DNA of 64,000 nt from Pseudomonas berkeleyensis (GTDB lineage Bacteria; Pseudomonadota; Gammaproteobacteria; Pseudomonadales; Pseudomonadaceae): NCBI RefSeq assembly GCF_014109765.1, contig NZ_CP059139.1, positions 3,042,001-3,106,000 of the forward strand, read 5' to 3'. The position numbers and the translations under genes are program-made. Below the pieces are notes generated by a model. The model saw only the letters and a program-made list of their open reading frames with translations. It searched no databases and was not told the origin of the DNA. Positions 9,416 to 18,504 of the stretch are shown in pieces; the stretch's first letter is position 1; each line of letters opens with the position of its first letter.

Positions 9416-10605
9416 CCAAGCAGCCCACGCAGACTGACACCCGGCGCCAGCCACACCTCATCCAGACCCAGCCAGTGCGCTAGCGCGCGCAGCGAGTCAC
9501 CCAGTGCCAGGCGCGCCTCTTCGCTTAGCACCGCCTCCTCCAGATGCACGGCATGCACTGCCAGGCGACCGGCCGCCCGCTCGCTGCGCAAATCCACCCG
9601 CGCCAGCAAACGCTCGTGATGCAGGAATGGCAGCACGTAGTAGCCGTACACGCGCTTGGCCTGCGGGGTGTAGATCTCCAGTCGATAGCGAAAACCGAAC
9701 AGCCGCTCGGTGCGCTCGCGCTCCCAGATCAAGGAGTCGAAAGGCGACAGCAGCGCGCTGTGGCGCACGCGCCGAGGGATGCGCGCCTCGCCCCGACAAT
9801 AGGCCAACTGCCGCCAGCCCTGCACCGCAACGGGCAACAACTCGCCCGCTTCCACCAGCTCAGCGATACGAAGTTTGCTGTCGGAGGCATCCAGGCGATA
9901 GTAGTCGCGCAGATCCCTCTCGGTCGCCACACCCAGCGCATCGGCCGAACGCAGCAACAGGCGGCGCTGCGCTTCGTCTTCCTCGAGATCGGCGTGATTC
10001 AGATAATCAGCAGGAATGACCCGCTCCGGCAGGTCGTACAGCCGCTCGAAGCCGCGCCGCCCGGCAACCGTCACCTCGCCTGCCGCGAACAGCCATTCCA
10101 GCGCCGTCTTTTCCGAGCTCCAGTCCCACCAGGGTCCGGCCTTTTCGGTACGAGTGGAAAGACTGCCAGCGCCCAACGCGCCACGCTCGCGCACGGTTTG
10201 TAATACGCGGTCTATCGCATCGCGTCGCTCCACACCGAACTTCGCCAGTTGGCTGTAGATGCCCTGCCCATCCGCAGCCCGGCGCATACGCCAACGCAGC
10301 AGCGGGTAAAGCTCAAGCGGCAACAGTGACGCCTCATGCCCCCAGTACTCGAACAAACGCCGGCGCCGCGCGCGGCCCCAGGCCAGCTCATCGAGGTGTT
10401 CAGCCTGGTAATGGCCAAGGCGGGAAAACGCTGGCAGATAGTGCGAACGCACCAACGCGTTGACCGAGTCGATCTGCAGCACGCCAAGTCGCTCGATCTG
10501 TACCTGCAACTGCTTGTGGGCGATCGCCCCGCGCGGCGTACGCCCGAAGCCCTGTGCTACCAGGGCCAGACGGCGCGCTTCAGCGAGAGAAAGAGAGAGT
10601 GTCAT
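9412..10605 (-). CDS. YcaQ/AlkX-type DNA glycosylase (winged-helix, HTH_42)
   Basis: This 397-residue protein has the winged-helix architecture of the YcaQ/AlkZ family, which removes alkylated bases and unhooks interstrand DNA crosslinks. Near residue 40 it carries LGVLQIDSVN, i.e. the catalytic Q-phi-D motif of the YcaQ-like branch rather than the Q-phi-Q motif of AlkZ. A conserved RSHYLPAFSRLG block follows, then YWGHEASLLP, and C-terminal SPFDSLIWERERTERLFGF. A housekeeping role in repair of crosslinks or N7-alkyl purines is inferred from the motif. It is convergent with the LprI-like gene, and its upstream gap is filled by a palindromic repeat. Confidence 0.85.
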   Translation of the reverse strand: MTLSLSLAEARRLALVAQGFGRTPRGAIAHKQLQVQIERLGVLQIDSVNALVRSHYLPAFSRLGHYQAEHLDELAWGRARRRRLFEYWGHEASLLPLELYPLLRWRMRRAADGQGIYSQLAKFGVERRDAIDRVLQTVRERGALGAGSLSTRTEKAGPWWDWSSEKTALEWLFAAGEVTVAGRRGFERLYDLPERVIPADYLNHADLEEDEAQRRLLLRSADALGVATERDLRDYYRLDASDSKLRIAELVEAGELLPVAVQGWRQLAYCRGEARIPRRVRHSALLSPFDSLIWERERTERLFGFRYRLEIYTPQAKRVYGYYVLPFLHHERLLARVDLRSERAAGRLAVHAVHLEEAVLSEEARLALGDSLRALAHWLGLDEVWLAPGVSLRGLLG

Positions 10606-10626
10606 GGCGACTCAGCCTATCAGGGG

Positions 10627-10760
10627 CACCTCTAAAAACGTAGGCGAGGCAGTCAGCGCAAGGCAAAAACAGGCGAAGAAGCGCAGTTTACGGATTGTAA
10701 ATGAGCATTCTGAGCCTGTTTTTAACGCAGCGATGACAACGCAGGTAGTTTTTAGAGGTG
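10627..10760. repeat. 134-bp palindromic intergenic repeat, copy 1
   Basis: The ends are a perfect 13-bp inverted repeat (CACCTCTAAAAAC). A second inner inverted pair is AAAAACAGGC, so the whole element folds on itself. Its core closely matches the element at 54004-54146 in the opposite orientation (shared AATGCTCAT and TCGCCTGTTTTT blocks). It codes for nothing. The structure fits a dispersed, transposase-dependent MITE-like or REP-type element of pseudomonads. Confidence 0.75.
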
Positions 10761-10763
10761 ACC

Positions 10764-11210
10764 TTAGGCCGGTGCCGCGAACGCATGACGAAAGGTAAAG
10801 GCCTGCACCGTCGCGCCATGCTCACGCAGATGCTCCAGGCGTTCGGCCGCTTCGACCACGCCAGGTTGGTGCCCGGCCGGCACCCACCACAACACCTGAT
10901 GCGCCTGCTCGACACGCTCGAACCATTCGCGGCGCCGCTTGAGCATCTCGGTGTGCGCGGACTTGTAAACGTAGTCGCTGAGCGACTGCACATCCTCCCA
11001 GACCGACATGTTGACCAGCACCTCGTCACCGAACGGGCGGATCGTCGTGGCATCGCCTGCTTCGTCCTGCAGGCGCCAGACATAACCTGGCGAACCTTCG
11101 GCCAGCGCATTGATGCGCTCCAGATTGGCGACGAAATCGGCCATCTCCGGCGACTCCAGCGGCGCTTTCATCCAGGCGATATTCAGTTGGGCCAAATGAT
11201 AGGCGGACAA
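10764..11210 (-). CDS. DUF3291 domain protein
   Basis: This 148-residue cytoplasmic protein matches the DUF3291 family: an N-terminal YHLAQLNIAW strand, an ERINALAEGSPGYVWRLQ helix-strand block and a WWVPAGHQP turn. The fold is probably a dimeric alpha/beta barrel like antibiotic monooxygenases; no catalytic residues are assigned. The start is TTG at 11210, supported by a strong AAGGAGG 7 nt upstream and by the fact that the next ATG would delete the conserved first strand. It lies 26 bp after the EamA gene on the same strand side and may share a transcript with it. Confidence 0.8.
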   Translation of the reverse strand: MSAYHLAQLNIAWMKAPLESPEMADFVANLERINALAEGSPGYVWRLQDEAGDATTIRPFGDEVLVNMSVWEDVQSLSDYVYKSAHTEMLKRRREWFERVEQAHQVLWWVPAGHQPGVVEAAERLEHLREHGATVQAFTFRHAFAAPA

Positions 11211-11236
11211 TTTCCAGCCTCCTTGCAGGCGAATAC

Positions 11237-12181
11237 TCAGGGTTGTTGCGGCAAGCCGCGCCAGTCAGCCAGACGCCGACGCAGCCAAGCCTCGCTGCTG
11301 ACCAGGGTGATCCCGGACAGCACCAGCGCGGCACCAATGATGAAACTCAACGTCAGCGGCTCGTCCAGCACTAGCACGCCGAAGCTGACGCCAAACAGCG
11401 GCGTCATGAACGAGAACACCGCCATGTTCGAGGCCAGGTAGCGGCGCAATAGCCAGAACCAGGCCAGATAGCTGAAGAACGACACCACTACGCCCTGCAG
11501 CAGGATGCTGGCAATGGCCACCGGGCTCCAACGCAACTGGCCGAGGTCGACTACCGCCAAGGCGTAAGCAAGCAGCAGCACGAACGCCACAGTCAGTTGA
11601 TAGAACAGTGTCAGCCCGGCCGGCGCTTCCGACAGGCGTGAGCCACGCACCACCACCGTGGTAGCGCCCCAGGCCATACCCGCACACAGACCCAGCGCAT
11701 CGCCGAGCAGCATGCTGAGGTCAACCTCGGCCCAGTTGCCACCGACGCCAAATGCCATCACCACCCCGCCGAAACACAAGCCGATACCCAGCCATTGCAG
11801 GCGGCGCAGGCGCTCACTGGGCAACATGAAGTGCAGCCCAAGCGCCGAGAAGATCGGTGCGGTGTAGAGGAATACCGCCATATGCGAAGCCGTGGTGTAA
11901 CGCAGGCCAAGGGCGATGAAGAAGAACTCCAGCGCGAACAACACGCCTGCCAGCAATCCGGCCAGCCATGTCGAGCTGACCCATTCACGCCATCCGCGCT
12001 GCCACAGCAGCAGCAAGCCAACCAGCACAGCGGCGATGCCGGAGCGCAAGGCCACCTGCAGCATGGGCGCAATATCGTCCGCGGCCAGCTTGATCGCCAC
12101 CTGCTGACTGCCCCAGATGGCGCATAACAGCATCATCAGCTGGAACAGGAAAAAATCGGCGCCCTTGCGTACCGCGGTCAT
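11237..12181 (-). CDS. EamA/DMT-family transporter
   Basis: This 314-residue inner membrane protein has ten hydrophobic helices made of two EamA repeats (the first starts with FQLMMLLCAIWGSQQVAIK, the second around LGLCAGMAWGATTVVVRGS). Members of the drug/metabolite transporter superfamily export amino acids, nucleobases or drugs; the substrate cannot be predicted. The C terminus is basic (RRRLADWRG), consistent with a cytoplasmic tail. The gene lies between a DUF1127 gene and a DUF3291 gene on the same strand, with short gaps. Confidence 0.87.
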   Translation of the reverse strand: MTAVRKGADFFLFQLMMLLCAIWGSQQVAIKLAADDIAPMLQVALRSGIAAVLVGLLLLWQRGWREWVSSTWLAGLLAGVLFALEFFFIALGLRYTTASHMAVFLYTAPIFSALGLHFMLPSERLRRLQWLGIGLCFGGVVMAFGVGGNWAEVDLSMLLGDALGLCAGMAWGATTVVVRGSRLSEAPAGLTLFYQLTVAFVLLLAYALAVVDLGQLRWSPVAIASILLQGVVVSFFSYLAWFWLLRRYLASNMAVFSFMTPLFGVSFGVLVLDEPLTLSFIIGAALVLSGITLVSSEAWLRRRLADWRGLPQQP

Positions 12182-12204
12182 TCAACAACTCCAGTCATTG
12201 TCAC

Positions 12205-12429
12205 TCACTTACTCAACGGATCATCCCAGAACGGCCGCTCGGCCTCTTGCAACACATCGGCACGGGACAGACCCAGATCCTTCAACGCCGCACCATCCAG
12301 TCGCGCCAATTGTCCACGCTCGCGTGCCAGCTGACGCCAGCGCCGCAGCATACGCCACACGCCAGCCAATGACGGCAGACGTTCGAAATGGATAGCCTGA
12401 ACCAACGCATAACCTTTCTGACCTTTCAT
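12205..12429 (-). CDS. DUF1127 (YjiS-like) small basic protein
   Basis: This 74-residue protein has the DUF1127 signature in its second half: WRRxxRxRxxLxxLDxxxLKDLGLSRADV, seen here as an arginine-rich helix followed by LDGAALKDLGLSRADV. Short members in other bacteria act in RNA maturation or phosphate and carbon metabolism; the function here is unknown. It is divergent from the LysR regulator at 12527 across a 97-bp gap, so the regulator may control this gene and the EamA exporter behind it. Confidence 0.8.
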   Translation of the reverse strand: MKGQKGYALVQAIHFERLPSLAGVWRMLRRWRQLARERGQLARLDGAALKDLGLSRADVLQEAERPFWDDPLSK

Positions 12430-12526
12430 CTCGATGCCCTCCCTGTGGGGTTGGCATCAGTGTCATGTCGCGCTTAAGATCAATCCAACGAATGTTTCTT
12501 ATGGAATCCATCTCGAGGATTGATGA

Positions 12527-13381
12527 ATGGCCTTCCACCCCAGTATTGATACCGAATTGCTGCGCAGCTTCGTTGCCATTGCCGACACCGGTGGTTTCAC
12601 CCGCGCCGCGGAAACAGTCAATCGCACCCAATCGGCCGTGAGCATGCAGATGAAACGGCTGGAGGAAGACGTGGTGCAACGCGCACTGTTCGAACGTGAC
12701 GGCCGCCAGGTGCGACTGACGCCCGAAGGCCAGGTGCTGCTGGGTTATGCGCGGCGCATTCTCAAGCTGCACGGCGAAGTGCTCAATACCCTGCGCGAGC
12801 CACATATGGTCGGCGCCGTGCGTATCGGCACGCCGGATGACTACGTGATGCGCTTTCTACCGGAGATTCTCTCGCGCTTCGCCCAGGCCTATCCGCTGGT
12901 GCAGGTGGAGGTGCATTGCGAACCATCGGGCCAACTGCTGCTGCGCCAGGATCTGGATCTGACCATCGTCACCCGTCAGCCTGGCAAGGAGATCGGCCAA
13001 CTGCTGCGCCAGGAACGCTTCGCCTGGGCCGTGGCTCAGGGCTTCTGCCCGCACGAGCAGAACCCCATGCCGCTGGCCATGTTCAACGCCGATTGTTTCT
13101 GCCGGGAATGGGCCTGCAACGCACTGGATGCGATGGGCCGCCCCTACCGTATCGCCTACACCAGCCCCAGCCTGTCGGCACTGTTCGCCGTGGTGCGCGC
13201 CGGCTTGGCCGTCACCGCACAGCTGCAAAGTCTGATCACCCCGGATCTGCGCATCCTCGGTGAAGCCGAAGGCCTGCCCCTGCTGCCACTGACCAGCATC
13301 GTGCTGCTGCGTAACGAGAGCAGCCAGTCCCCTGTCACCGAGTGCCTGGCCGATCATATCGTCGAAGGTTTTCGTCTATAG
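12527..13381 (+). CDS. LysR-family transcriptional regulator
   Basis: The 284-residue protein has an N-terminal winged helix-turn-helix (FVAIADTGGFTRAAETVNRTQSAVSMQMKRLE, residues 13-45). A two-subdomain effector-binding region follows (from VRIGTPDDYV onward). The ATG at 12527 follows a GAGGAT ribosome site at good spacing. It is divergent from the DUF1127/EamA genes and convergent with a TauE-family permease (6-bp overlap), so its likely targets are the divergent genes and its own promoter. The effector is not predictable. Confidence 0.88.
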   Translation: MAFHPSIDTELLRSFVAIADTGGFTRAAETVNRTQSAVSMQMKRLEEDVVQRALFERDGRQVRLTPEGQVLLGYARRILKLHGEVLNTLREPHMVGAVRIGTPDDYVMRFLPEILSRFAQAYPLVQVEVHCEPSGQLLLRQDLDLTIVTRQPGKEIGQLLRQERFAWAVAQGFCPHEQNPMPLAMFNADCFCREWACNALDAMGRPYRIAYTSPSLSALFAVVRAGLAVTAQLQSLITPDLRILGEAEGLPLLPLTSIVLLRNESSQSPVTECLADHIVEGFRL

Positions 13382-14140
13382 ACCGCCGGATTCCAACCCC
13401 AGCAGCAACGCACAAACCAGCAGGAAACCGCAGAACAGACTGCGCAGCAGGCGCTCCGGCAGCGAATGCGCCAGACGCACCCCCCAACTGATACTGAGCA
13501 GGCCGCCAATAGCCAGCGGCACGCCCATCCACCAGTTGACGTGATCGTGCAGCGCGTAGGTAAACAACGTAATCCCGGTGCTGGGCAGCGCCAGAGAGAG
13601 TGACAGCCCCTGTGCCACCACCTGGGTGGTGCCGAACACACTGGTCAGCACCGGCGTCGCCACTACCGCGCCGCCGACGCCAAACAAGCCCCCCATCGCG
13701 CCGGACACCCCGCCCAGCGCCCCCAGCCAACCCCAGTGATGACGTAGCGTGCCGCTGGCCGGCGCCTGGGCCATCAACATGCGCAACAGGTTGTAGGTCA
13801 CCAGCGCCAGCAGGAAACCAACGAAGGCCCAGCGCATGGTGCGCGAGTCCAGTTCCACCGCGTACAACGATGCCAGCCAGGCGCAGAAGAAGCTGCTCAC
13901 GCCGAGCAGCAAAGCATGTCGGGGGTCGATACGATTGCGCTGATGGTAACGCCACAGCGCCAGCATCACGTTCGGCACCACCATGACCAGAGCGGTGCCC
14001 TGCGCCAATTGCTGATCCAGGCCGAACAACACACCCAGCACCGGAATGGCGATCAGCCCACCGCCAATCCCGAACAGCCCGCCCAGGGTTCCCAGGCTCA
14101 GACCGAGCAACAGATTCAGAAACAGATCGAACAGATTCAT
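13376..14140 (-). CDS. TauE/SafE-family sulfite exporter-like permease
   Basis: This membrane protein of about 254 residues has eight helices and the glycine-rich family repeats: GTLGGLFGIGGGLIAIPVL in the first half and GGLFGVGGAVVATPVLTSVF in the second. The start at 14140 has a perfect GGAGGTG ribosome site; an upstream in-frame ATG (14164) lacks one. The gene is divergent from a second LysR regulator (14241) across 100 bp and convergent with the first. The divergent LysR/permease pairing suggests that the second regulator controls this exporter. Confidence 0.87.
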   Translation of the reverse strand: MNLFDLFLNLLLGLSLGTLGGLFGIGGGLIAIPVLGVLFGLDQQLAQGTALVMVVPNVMLALWRYHQRNRIDPRHALLLGVSSFFCAWLASLYAVELDSRTMRWAFVGFLLALVTYNLLRMLMAQAPASGTLRHHWGWLGALGGVSGAMGGLFGVGGAVVATPVLTSVFGTTQVVAQGLSLSLALPSTGITLFTYALHDHVNWWMGVPLAIGGLLSISWGVRLAHSLPERLLRSLFCGFLLVCALLLGLESGGL

Positions 14141-14240
14141 GGCACCTCCAGACAGTGGGCGCATGTTAATCAGTCGCGGCTAGCGCGGAAACGCACAGCA
14201 ACGCACAATGGCTTTGCTGATTACGCATAAGCAGGTAACC

Positions 14241-15200
14241 ATGAACCCCGATGCTCTGACCAACCAGTTGGAACTCTTCCTCGACGTGCTGGAAACCGGC
14301 AGTTTCTCCGCAGCTGCCAGGCGCCATCCACTCACACCCTCGGCGGTTGCGCGGCGCATCGACGCATTGGAACGCGCATTGGGGAGCGTACTGTTCAGCC
14401 GCAACACTCATGCCGTGCGCGTCACTCCGGCAGGCTTGGCGTTTGCCGAACGCGCCAGACGCATCCTCGCCGAACTGCATCTGGCACGTGCCGAGGCGGT
14501 ATCGCTGAGCAGCGCACCGGAAGGACTAATCCGCATCGACGCGCCCTCGCCTTTCGGTCGACGCCATCTGGCACCGGCGATTGCCGAGTTTCTCGGCGCC
14601 AATCCGGGCCTGGACGTGCAATTGCGCCTGATCGACAGCTTCATCGACCTGCAAGGCGAGCACCTCGGTGAAGTGGATATCGTCGTACGCATCGGCCCGC
14701 TGCCGGACAGCCGCCTGGTCGCCACGCCGCTGGCGTCGATGACCCGCATCGTCTGCGCCAGCCCGGACTACCTGCGCCGCCGCGGCATCCCGCGCAGCCC
14801 GCTGGAGCTGGAACAGCACGACGGCCTCGACTGGGACAGCCTGGCACCGCCCTACGCCTGGCGCTTCGAAGTCGACGGCAAGCTGCAGCAGTGCAAACCC
14901 AAACGCCTGCGCCAGACCAGCAACAACGCCGAAACCCTGCTGTTCAGCGCCCTTGCCGGCCTCGGCGTGGCTCACCTGCCCACCTGGATGAGCAGCGAGC
15001 ACTTGCAGCGTGGCGAGCTGATCCCGCTGTTCTGCGAACAGGGGCTGCCAGCCGCCGAGCCGGTTAGCATCTACGCCTTGCGTCTGGAGCGCGAAGCCAG
15101 CCCGCGCACGCGCCTGCTGCTGAGTTTCCTCAAGCAGCGCTTCGGCTTTCCGCCACCCTGGGATCAGGCACTACAGGCAAGCCTGGCCACCCAGCCATGA
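14241..15200 (+). CDS. LysR-family transcriptional regulator
   Basis: The 319-residue protein has an N-terminal helix-turn-helix (FLDVLETGSFSAAARRHPLTPSAVARRIDALE) and a LysR substrate-binding domain (from GLIRIDAPSPFGRRHLAPAI). Its HTH wording and the R-I-D-A-P-x-x-F-G-R block are typical of the AaeR/DmlR-like subgroup. I chose the ATG at 14241 behind AGGTAACC; another in-frame ATG lies 33 bp upstream. It is divergent from the TauE-family permease, its probable target. Confidence 0.87.
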   Translation: MNPDALTNQLELFLDVLETGSFSAAARRHPLTPSAVARRIDALERALGSVLFSRNTHAVRVTPAGLAFAERARRILAELHLARAEAVSLSSAPEGLIRIDAPSPFGRRHLAPAIAEFLGANPGLDVQLRLIDSFIDLQGEHLGEVDIVVRIGPLPDSRLVATPLASMTRIVCASPDYLRRRGIPRSPLELEQHDGLDWDSLAPPYAWRFEVDGKLQQCKPKRLRQTSNNAETLLFSALAGLGVAHLPTWMSSEHLQRGELIPLFCEQGLPAAEPVSIYALRLEREASPRTRLLLSFLKQRFGFPPPWDQALQASLATQP

Positions 15201-15211
15201 CGGCTGAGTGC

Positions 15212-15235
15212 CCCGTGTATTGAGCACGGGCTTTC
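15212..15235 (+). terminator. Probable terminator of the LysR gene at 14241
   Basis: A short 6-bp CCCGTG/CACGGG stem followed by CTTTCTCC lies 12 bp after the stop codon. Confidence 0.5.
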
Positions 15236-15268
15236 TCCATGGCTGACCCCACCGATCCGCATATCACG

Positions 15269-15300
15269 TAGGAGCGGCTTCAGCCGCGAGCTCGCCGTGG
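15269..15300. repeat. REP-like element
   Basis: A single copy of the common Pseudomonas REP motif (GTAGGAGCGGCTTCAGCCGC, then GAGCTC) with an internal GCGGCTTCAGCCGC palindrome. It lies between two converging genes. Confidence 0.7.
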
Positions 15301-15331
15301 GAAAACTCCCTAGAGCCCCTGAGTCAGGCAT

Positions 15332-15360
15332 AAAAAACCCGGCACCAAGGCCGGGTTTTT
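15332..15360 (-). terminator. Bidirectional terminator after efp
   Basis: The arms AAAACCCGGC and GCCGGGTTTT flank a short loop, with T-runs on both strands. It ends efp (minus strand) and can also stop readthrough from the LysR gene. Confidence 0.8.
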
Positions 15361-15374
15361 CGTGACGCTCAAGC

Positions 15375-15950
15375 TTAGGCTTGCGGCGCCTGGGTGCGGC
15401 CCTTGTAGGAACCGTCACGGGTGTCGATCTCGATCCAGTCGTCGATATCGACGAACTCGGCGACCTTGATCTCGGTACCGTTGCGCAGCTTGGCAGGCTT
15501 CATCACCTTACCGGAGGTATCACCACGAGCAGCGTTCTCGGTGTAGACAACCTGACGCACGATGGTGGTCGGCAGGTCAACGGAGATCACTTTGCCTTCG
15601 AAGAACACGGCTTCGCAGACGTCGCTCATGCCTTCTTCGATGAACGGCAGAACGCTTTCCAGATCTTCGGCACGCAGTTCGTAGGAGTTGTACTCCGGAT
15701 CCATGAACACGTAGTCCTCACCGCTGATGTAGGACAGGTTCACTTCCTTGCGCTCGAGAATCACCGGCTCCATCTTGTCGTCGGCTTTGTAGACGGTCTC
15801 GGTCTTGGAGCCGTTGAGCAGATTCTTCAGCTTCATCTTGACGATGGCGCTGTTACGGCCGGACTTGGTGAACTCGGCCTTCTGGATCAGCCACGGCTGG
15901 CCATCGATCAGGGCCACGCTGTTGACTCTCATTTCTTGTGCAGTTTTCAT
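15375..15950 (-). CDS. efp: Elongation factor P
   Basis: EF-P binds between the P and E sites of the ribosome and rescues stalling at polyproline stretches. The 191-residue protein has the three beta-barrel domains of the family (KOW-like N domain from residue 1, OB domain around residue 70, C domain ending [14 protein letters not shown]). The tip of the first domain reads TKSGRN, and the arginine falls at residue 32 when counted from MKTAQEMRV. This is the arginine that is rhamnosylated in P. aeruginosa and Shewanella, in place of the lysine modified in E. coli. The matching transferase gene lies 34 bp upstream. The start at 15950 was fixed by homology; the frame stays open 87 bp further. 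Confidence 0.96.
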   Translation of the reverse strand: MKTAQEMRVNSVALIDGQPWLIQKAEFTKSGRNSAIVKMKLKNLLNGSKTETVYKADDKMEPVILERKEVNLSYISGEDYVFMDPEYNSYELRAEDLESVLPFIEEGMSDVCEAVFFEGKVISVDLPTTIVRQVVYTENAARGDTSGKVMKPAKLRNGTEIKVAEFVDIDDWIEIDTRDGSYKGRTQAPQA

Positions 15951-15984
15951 GCGGATATCCGAAATATGCGGGAGGTACAGAAAT

Positions 15985-17127
15985 CTAGGCCGCGTATGAT
16001 AGCCAATTTCGGTAAAACTGTTCCAGCGCCGTGGCAAGATCTACCCGAGCGGCCTGCTGATCGCACCACTGCTCGGCATGCCGTTGCAGTACCGGCCAAG
16101 TGTCGAGAAGCGCGGGCCAGGCCGTTTCCATCCCTTCGCCTGCATTCCACGCCCGCCACAACCCGGCCTGCGCGGCAGCTGCTTCCGGCATCAAACCGAC
16201 GTTATAAAGCGCCATAAAAGCATCGAGCTTGTCCCAATGCGCGCCCTCTTCCTGCGGATAGATATGCCAGAGCAGCGGCCGCCCCGCCCATTGCGCACGA
16301 ATGAACGAGTCCTCGCCACGTACCGCATTGAGGTCACAGCACCACAGCAGGCGGTCATAATCATCCTGCGCAACGAAAGGCAGCACATGGATCTGCAGAT
16401 TGCCGCGCCGACGGTTGTCACCAGGCGCCAGTTGCGTCTCACCAAGCCAGGCTTGCAAGTCCGCCAGAATCTTGCCCTGCGGCACCAACAATTGAGTTGG
16501 CTGCAAGTCAGCTGCCAGCGCATCGAGCCATTTCGCCAACCCCGGATTCTCGTAAGCGAACAAGGAAATCAGCCGCGCGCCTGCCTCACGCACAACGCCG
16601 AATGACTGCAGAAAAGCCTGCTGTGCCTGTTCGTCGCCCTGAAACGCATCACGTCGCGGCAACAGGTCAGCCTCACGCAGCAATCCGCCAGTACCCTCCA
16701 CGAAACCAGGGAAAAAGAAGAATTTCTGTAACCCGCCCGACTGCGGCGATGGCAAGCCATGGCAGCCCGCGACCCAATCCTCGGCGCTGAGGTACTCCAG
16801 ATTCAGCCAGAGGCGCCGGGTGCCACTGGCGGTCATCGCCGCGACATATGAAGACGGTAACTGGCAGGCGAAGGCCTCGATCACCACCTCGGCCGGCTCC
16901 ACTATGGGGAACGGCTCCGCCCAGCGGCGGACTTCGACACCACGCCAGTGCTGGCACTCAGCATCACTACTGGCCGCTGGACACAAGCGCACGAAGGAAG
17001 CCAAATCATCGACCCACAGACGCACCGAATGACCCTGCTCGGCCGCCAGTTGCCGTGCAAGCCTCCAGGTCACGCCAATATCGCCGTAGTTGTCCACTAC
17101 GCTGCAGAAGATGTCCCACCTGGCCAC
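15985..17127 (-). CDS. earP: EF-P arginine rhamnosyltransferase EarP
   Basis: This GT-B type glycosyltransferase (DUF2331) moves rhamnose from dTDP-rhamnose to Arg32 of EF-P. The N-terminal [19 protein letters not shown] block contains the two aspartates needed for activity in studied homologues. The C-terminal [22 protein letters not shown] block forms the nucleotide-sugar site (key Glu in GEDS). I chose GTG at 17127, 7-8 nt after AAGGGG; a TTG five codons upstream is the other choice and has no better signal. Length is 380 residues, normal for the family. It is the gene directly before efp on the same strand, so enzyme and substrate are co-expressed. Confidence 0.95.
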   Translation of the reverse strand: MARWDIFCSVVDNYGDIGVTWRLARQLAAEQGHSVRLWVDDLASFVRLCPAASSDAECQHWRGVEVRRWAEPFPIVEPAEVVIEAFACQLPSSYVAAMTASGTRRLWLNLEYLSAEDWVAGCHGLPSPQSGGLQKFFFFPGFVEGTGGLLREADLLPRRDAFQGDEQAQQAFLQSFGVVREAGARLISLFAYENPGLAKWLDALAADLQPTQLLVPQGKILADLQAWLGETQLAPGDNRRRGNLQIHVLPFVAQDDYDRLLWCCDLNAVRGEDSFIRAQWAGRPLLWHIYPQEEGAHWDKLDAFMALYNVGLMPEAAAAQAGLWRAWNAGEGMETAWPALLDTWPVLQRHAEQWCDQQAARVDLATALEQFYRNWLSYAA

Positions 17128-17171
17128 GCTACGCCCCTTCAAAAAATGATCGCCATTCTAACCGGCAGACA

Positions 17172-17195
17172 AGAAAAAGCCCGCCAGAGGCGGGC
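17172..17195 (-). terminator. Terminator after the small gene at 17236
   Basis: On the minus strand a 7-bp GCCCGCC/GGCGGGC stem with a 3-nt loop is followed by TTTTTCTT. It separates the small hypothetical gene from earP. Confidence 0.75.
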
Positions 17196-17235
17196 CAAGG
17201 GGAGCGCTGGAGCGAGCGCGGGGTAAAACGGTGAA

Positions 17236-17442
17236 TCAGGCCAGCAGCGAATCGCCCTCACGGCGAACGGCACTGCTAAGCAGCCAGACGGCTTGGCAAG
17301 CCAGCGCGGCCTCACGGGAAGCGAAGGGGCCGGCTTTGGGCTGACCATCGACCATCAGCAGCCAGCACGCCATATGACCATCTGATCTGAGCTCAGCCGG
17401 TACGGCGCTACCAACTAGGGAAACCACATCGATACGGGACAT
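17236..17442 (-). CDS. Hypothetical small protein (68 aa)
   Basis: I do not recognise the family by name. The start at 17442 has an excellent GGAGG ribosome site, and the gene is followed by a proper terminator, so it is very likely expressed. The protein begins MSRIDVVSLVGSAVPAELRSDG and has a WLLMVDGQPKAGPF strand pair and an alanine-rich helix with one cysteine (AALACQAVWLL). No signal peptide or transmembrane helix is evident. It is the last chromosomal gene before the prophage. Confidence 0.65.
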   Translation of the reverse strand: MSRIDVVSLVGSAVPAELRSDGHMACWLLMVDGQPKAGPFASREAALACQAVWLLSSAVRREGDSLLA

Positions 17443-17644
17443 CACGACCTCCAATCCAACTCAATCTGCGTTGAGGTCAACATTAGGCCGATGCCTCGTC
17501 AGACAGAAATCAGTGCTTTCGATAGTGACCATGGATATTGCCAATGGCCGATCCAGGGAACGAAGGAACGACAGGCAGACATATGGAAAGACAAGCCTGT
17601 AGCCAGGCAGGCTTATGAGAAATTAGAAAAGAAAAGCCAGAAAG

Positions 17645-17680
17645 CAAAAGGCCCAGAAAACTTGTTAGTTTTCTGGGCCT
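17645..17680 (-). terminator. Original tRNA-Ser terminator, displaced by the prophage
   Basis: A perfect 14-bp stem (AGGCCCAGAAAACT with its complement) and TGTT loop is followed on the minus strand by a T-rich tract. It must have ended the tRNA-Ser transcript before integration, and now lies 14.4 kb from the tRNA. Its counterpart at 32004-32038 has the same loop but an imperfect stem. Confidence 0.75.
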
Positions 17681-17719
17681 TAGGTATTGCGAAAGTGGCG
17701 GTGAAGAAGAGATTCGAAC
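17680..17719. other. attL of the filamentous prophage
   Basis: The 40 bp identical to attR include the CCA end, the acceptor stem and most of the T arm of tRNA-Ser (minus strand). To the right the match to the tRNA stops abruptly, so only a 3' fragment of the tRNA remains here. Confidence 0.92.
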
Positions 17720-17813
17720 CCGTTCCGGTAGCGTCTCAATCCGTGCCAAACCCGCTCAATACGGGCTTTCCGCTCACCTCGCCTGCTCGATTCGTTGCTA
17801 TTCGGCCCTATGA

Positions 17814-17833
17814 TTTCGACACTTTTTCGACAC
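17814..17833. promoter_or_regulatory. Left integrase arm-type site (tandem TTCGACAC)
   Basis: Two TTCGACAC octamers 11 bp apart lie 95 bp inside attL. An almost identical 20-bp copy (19 of 20 bases) lies at 31965-31984, 53 bp inside attR. Matching repeats near both ends of an element carrying a tyrosine integrase are best explained as arm-binding sites for the integrase. Confidence 0.55.
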
Positions 17834-17924
17834 ACCTCTCGCTTTGCCATTGGCTCCTCTCATGGCTAGAGACTACCATCCAGCGCACGCAAACGAATCT
17901 GTTGCTCACTAAGGAAGGTCATAA

Positions 17925-18440
17925 ATGCGCTATCTCGTTGCCGCTCTCTCCATTGCCGTCGCCTCTCAAGCTTTTGCAGATACCAAAACGCAGAAAATTG
18001 AAGAGTTACTGCGTGCTCAAGGTCTGGTAGACACCTGGGCAGAGCAAATTCAACGAGGCAAGGAATACAACAAGCAAGTAGCTCAGCAGGTCATGGGACA
18101 GATGACCGCCAAGCTAGCACCCAATGAAGAGTTCAAGAAGCGGTTCGATGCCGCTAGCGACAAGTTCATTGATAGCGCCGTAACGCCGTGGACAGCCGAC
18201 GACATGGTCGATGTATGGGCAAAGTTCTATGGGCCTGGCTTCACAGATGCTGAGCTTGACCAACTTATCGCTTTCTACTCTTCACCTTTGGCTCAAAAGG
18301 AAATTCAGGTCTCCCGCGCAGCGCTGGAAAAATTCACACTGCACTTTCAGCAGTTGAATCAGCCAATTCTCGAAAAGGCAACAAACCAGTACATGCAAGA
18401 CCTGCAACTCATTACTGCAGAGTGCAACTGCGCCAAATAA
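17925..18440 (+). CDS. DUF2059 family exported protein (prophage cargo)
   Basis: The 171-residue protein has a signal peptide cleaved after QAFA (residue 18). The rest is a helical protein whose TPWTADDMVDVWAKFYGPGFTDAELDQLIAFYSSPLAQK block is the DUF2059 hallmark. The end holds a CNC pair. The family is periplasmic and of unknown function. The ATG follows AAGGAAGGTC at ideal spacing. It is the first gene inside attL and reads into three membrane-protein genes, so it may be part of the same cargo unit. I found no phage structural role for it. Confidence 0.8.
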   Translation: MRYLVAALSIAVASQAFADTKTQKIEELLRAQGLVDTWAEQIQRGKEYNKQVAQQVMGQMTAKLAPNEEFKKRFDAASDKFIDSAVTPWTADDMVDVWAKFYGPGFTDAELDQLIAFYSSPLAQKEIQVSRAALEKFTLHFQQLNQPILEKATNQYMQDLQLITAECNCAK

Positions 18441-18504
18441 CCTGTGCCGACAAGGATGTCAGCGCCTATCGACACCAGAATTAGAACTTCTAGAGTCAAG
18501 CTTT

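Noticed and set aside
17491..18030. Plus-strand open frame crossing the attL site
   Set aside because: It spans the displaced tRNA terminator and the att core, and its end overlaps the better supported DUF2059 gene.
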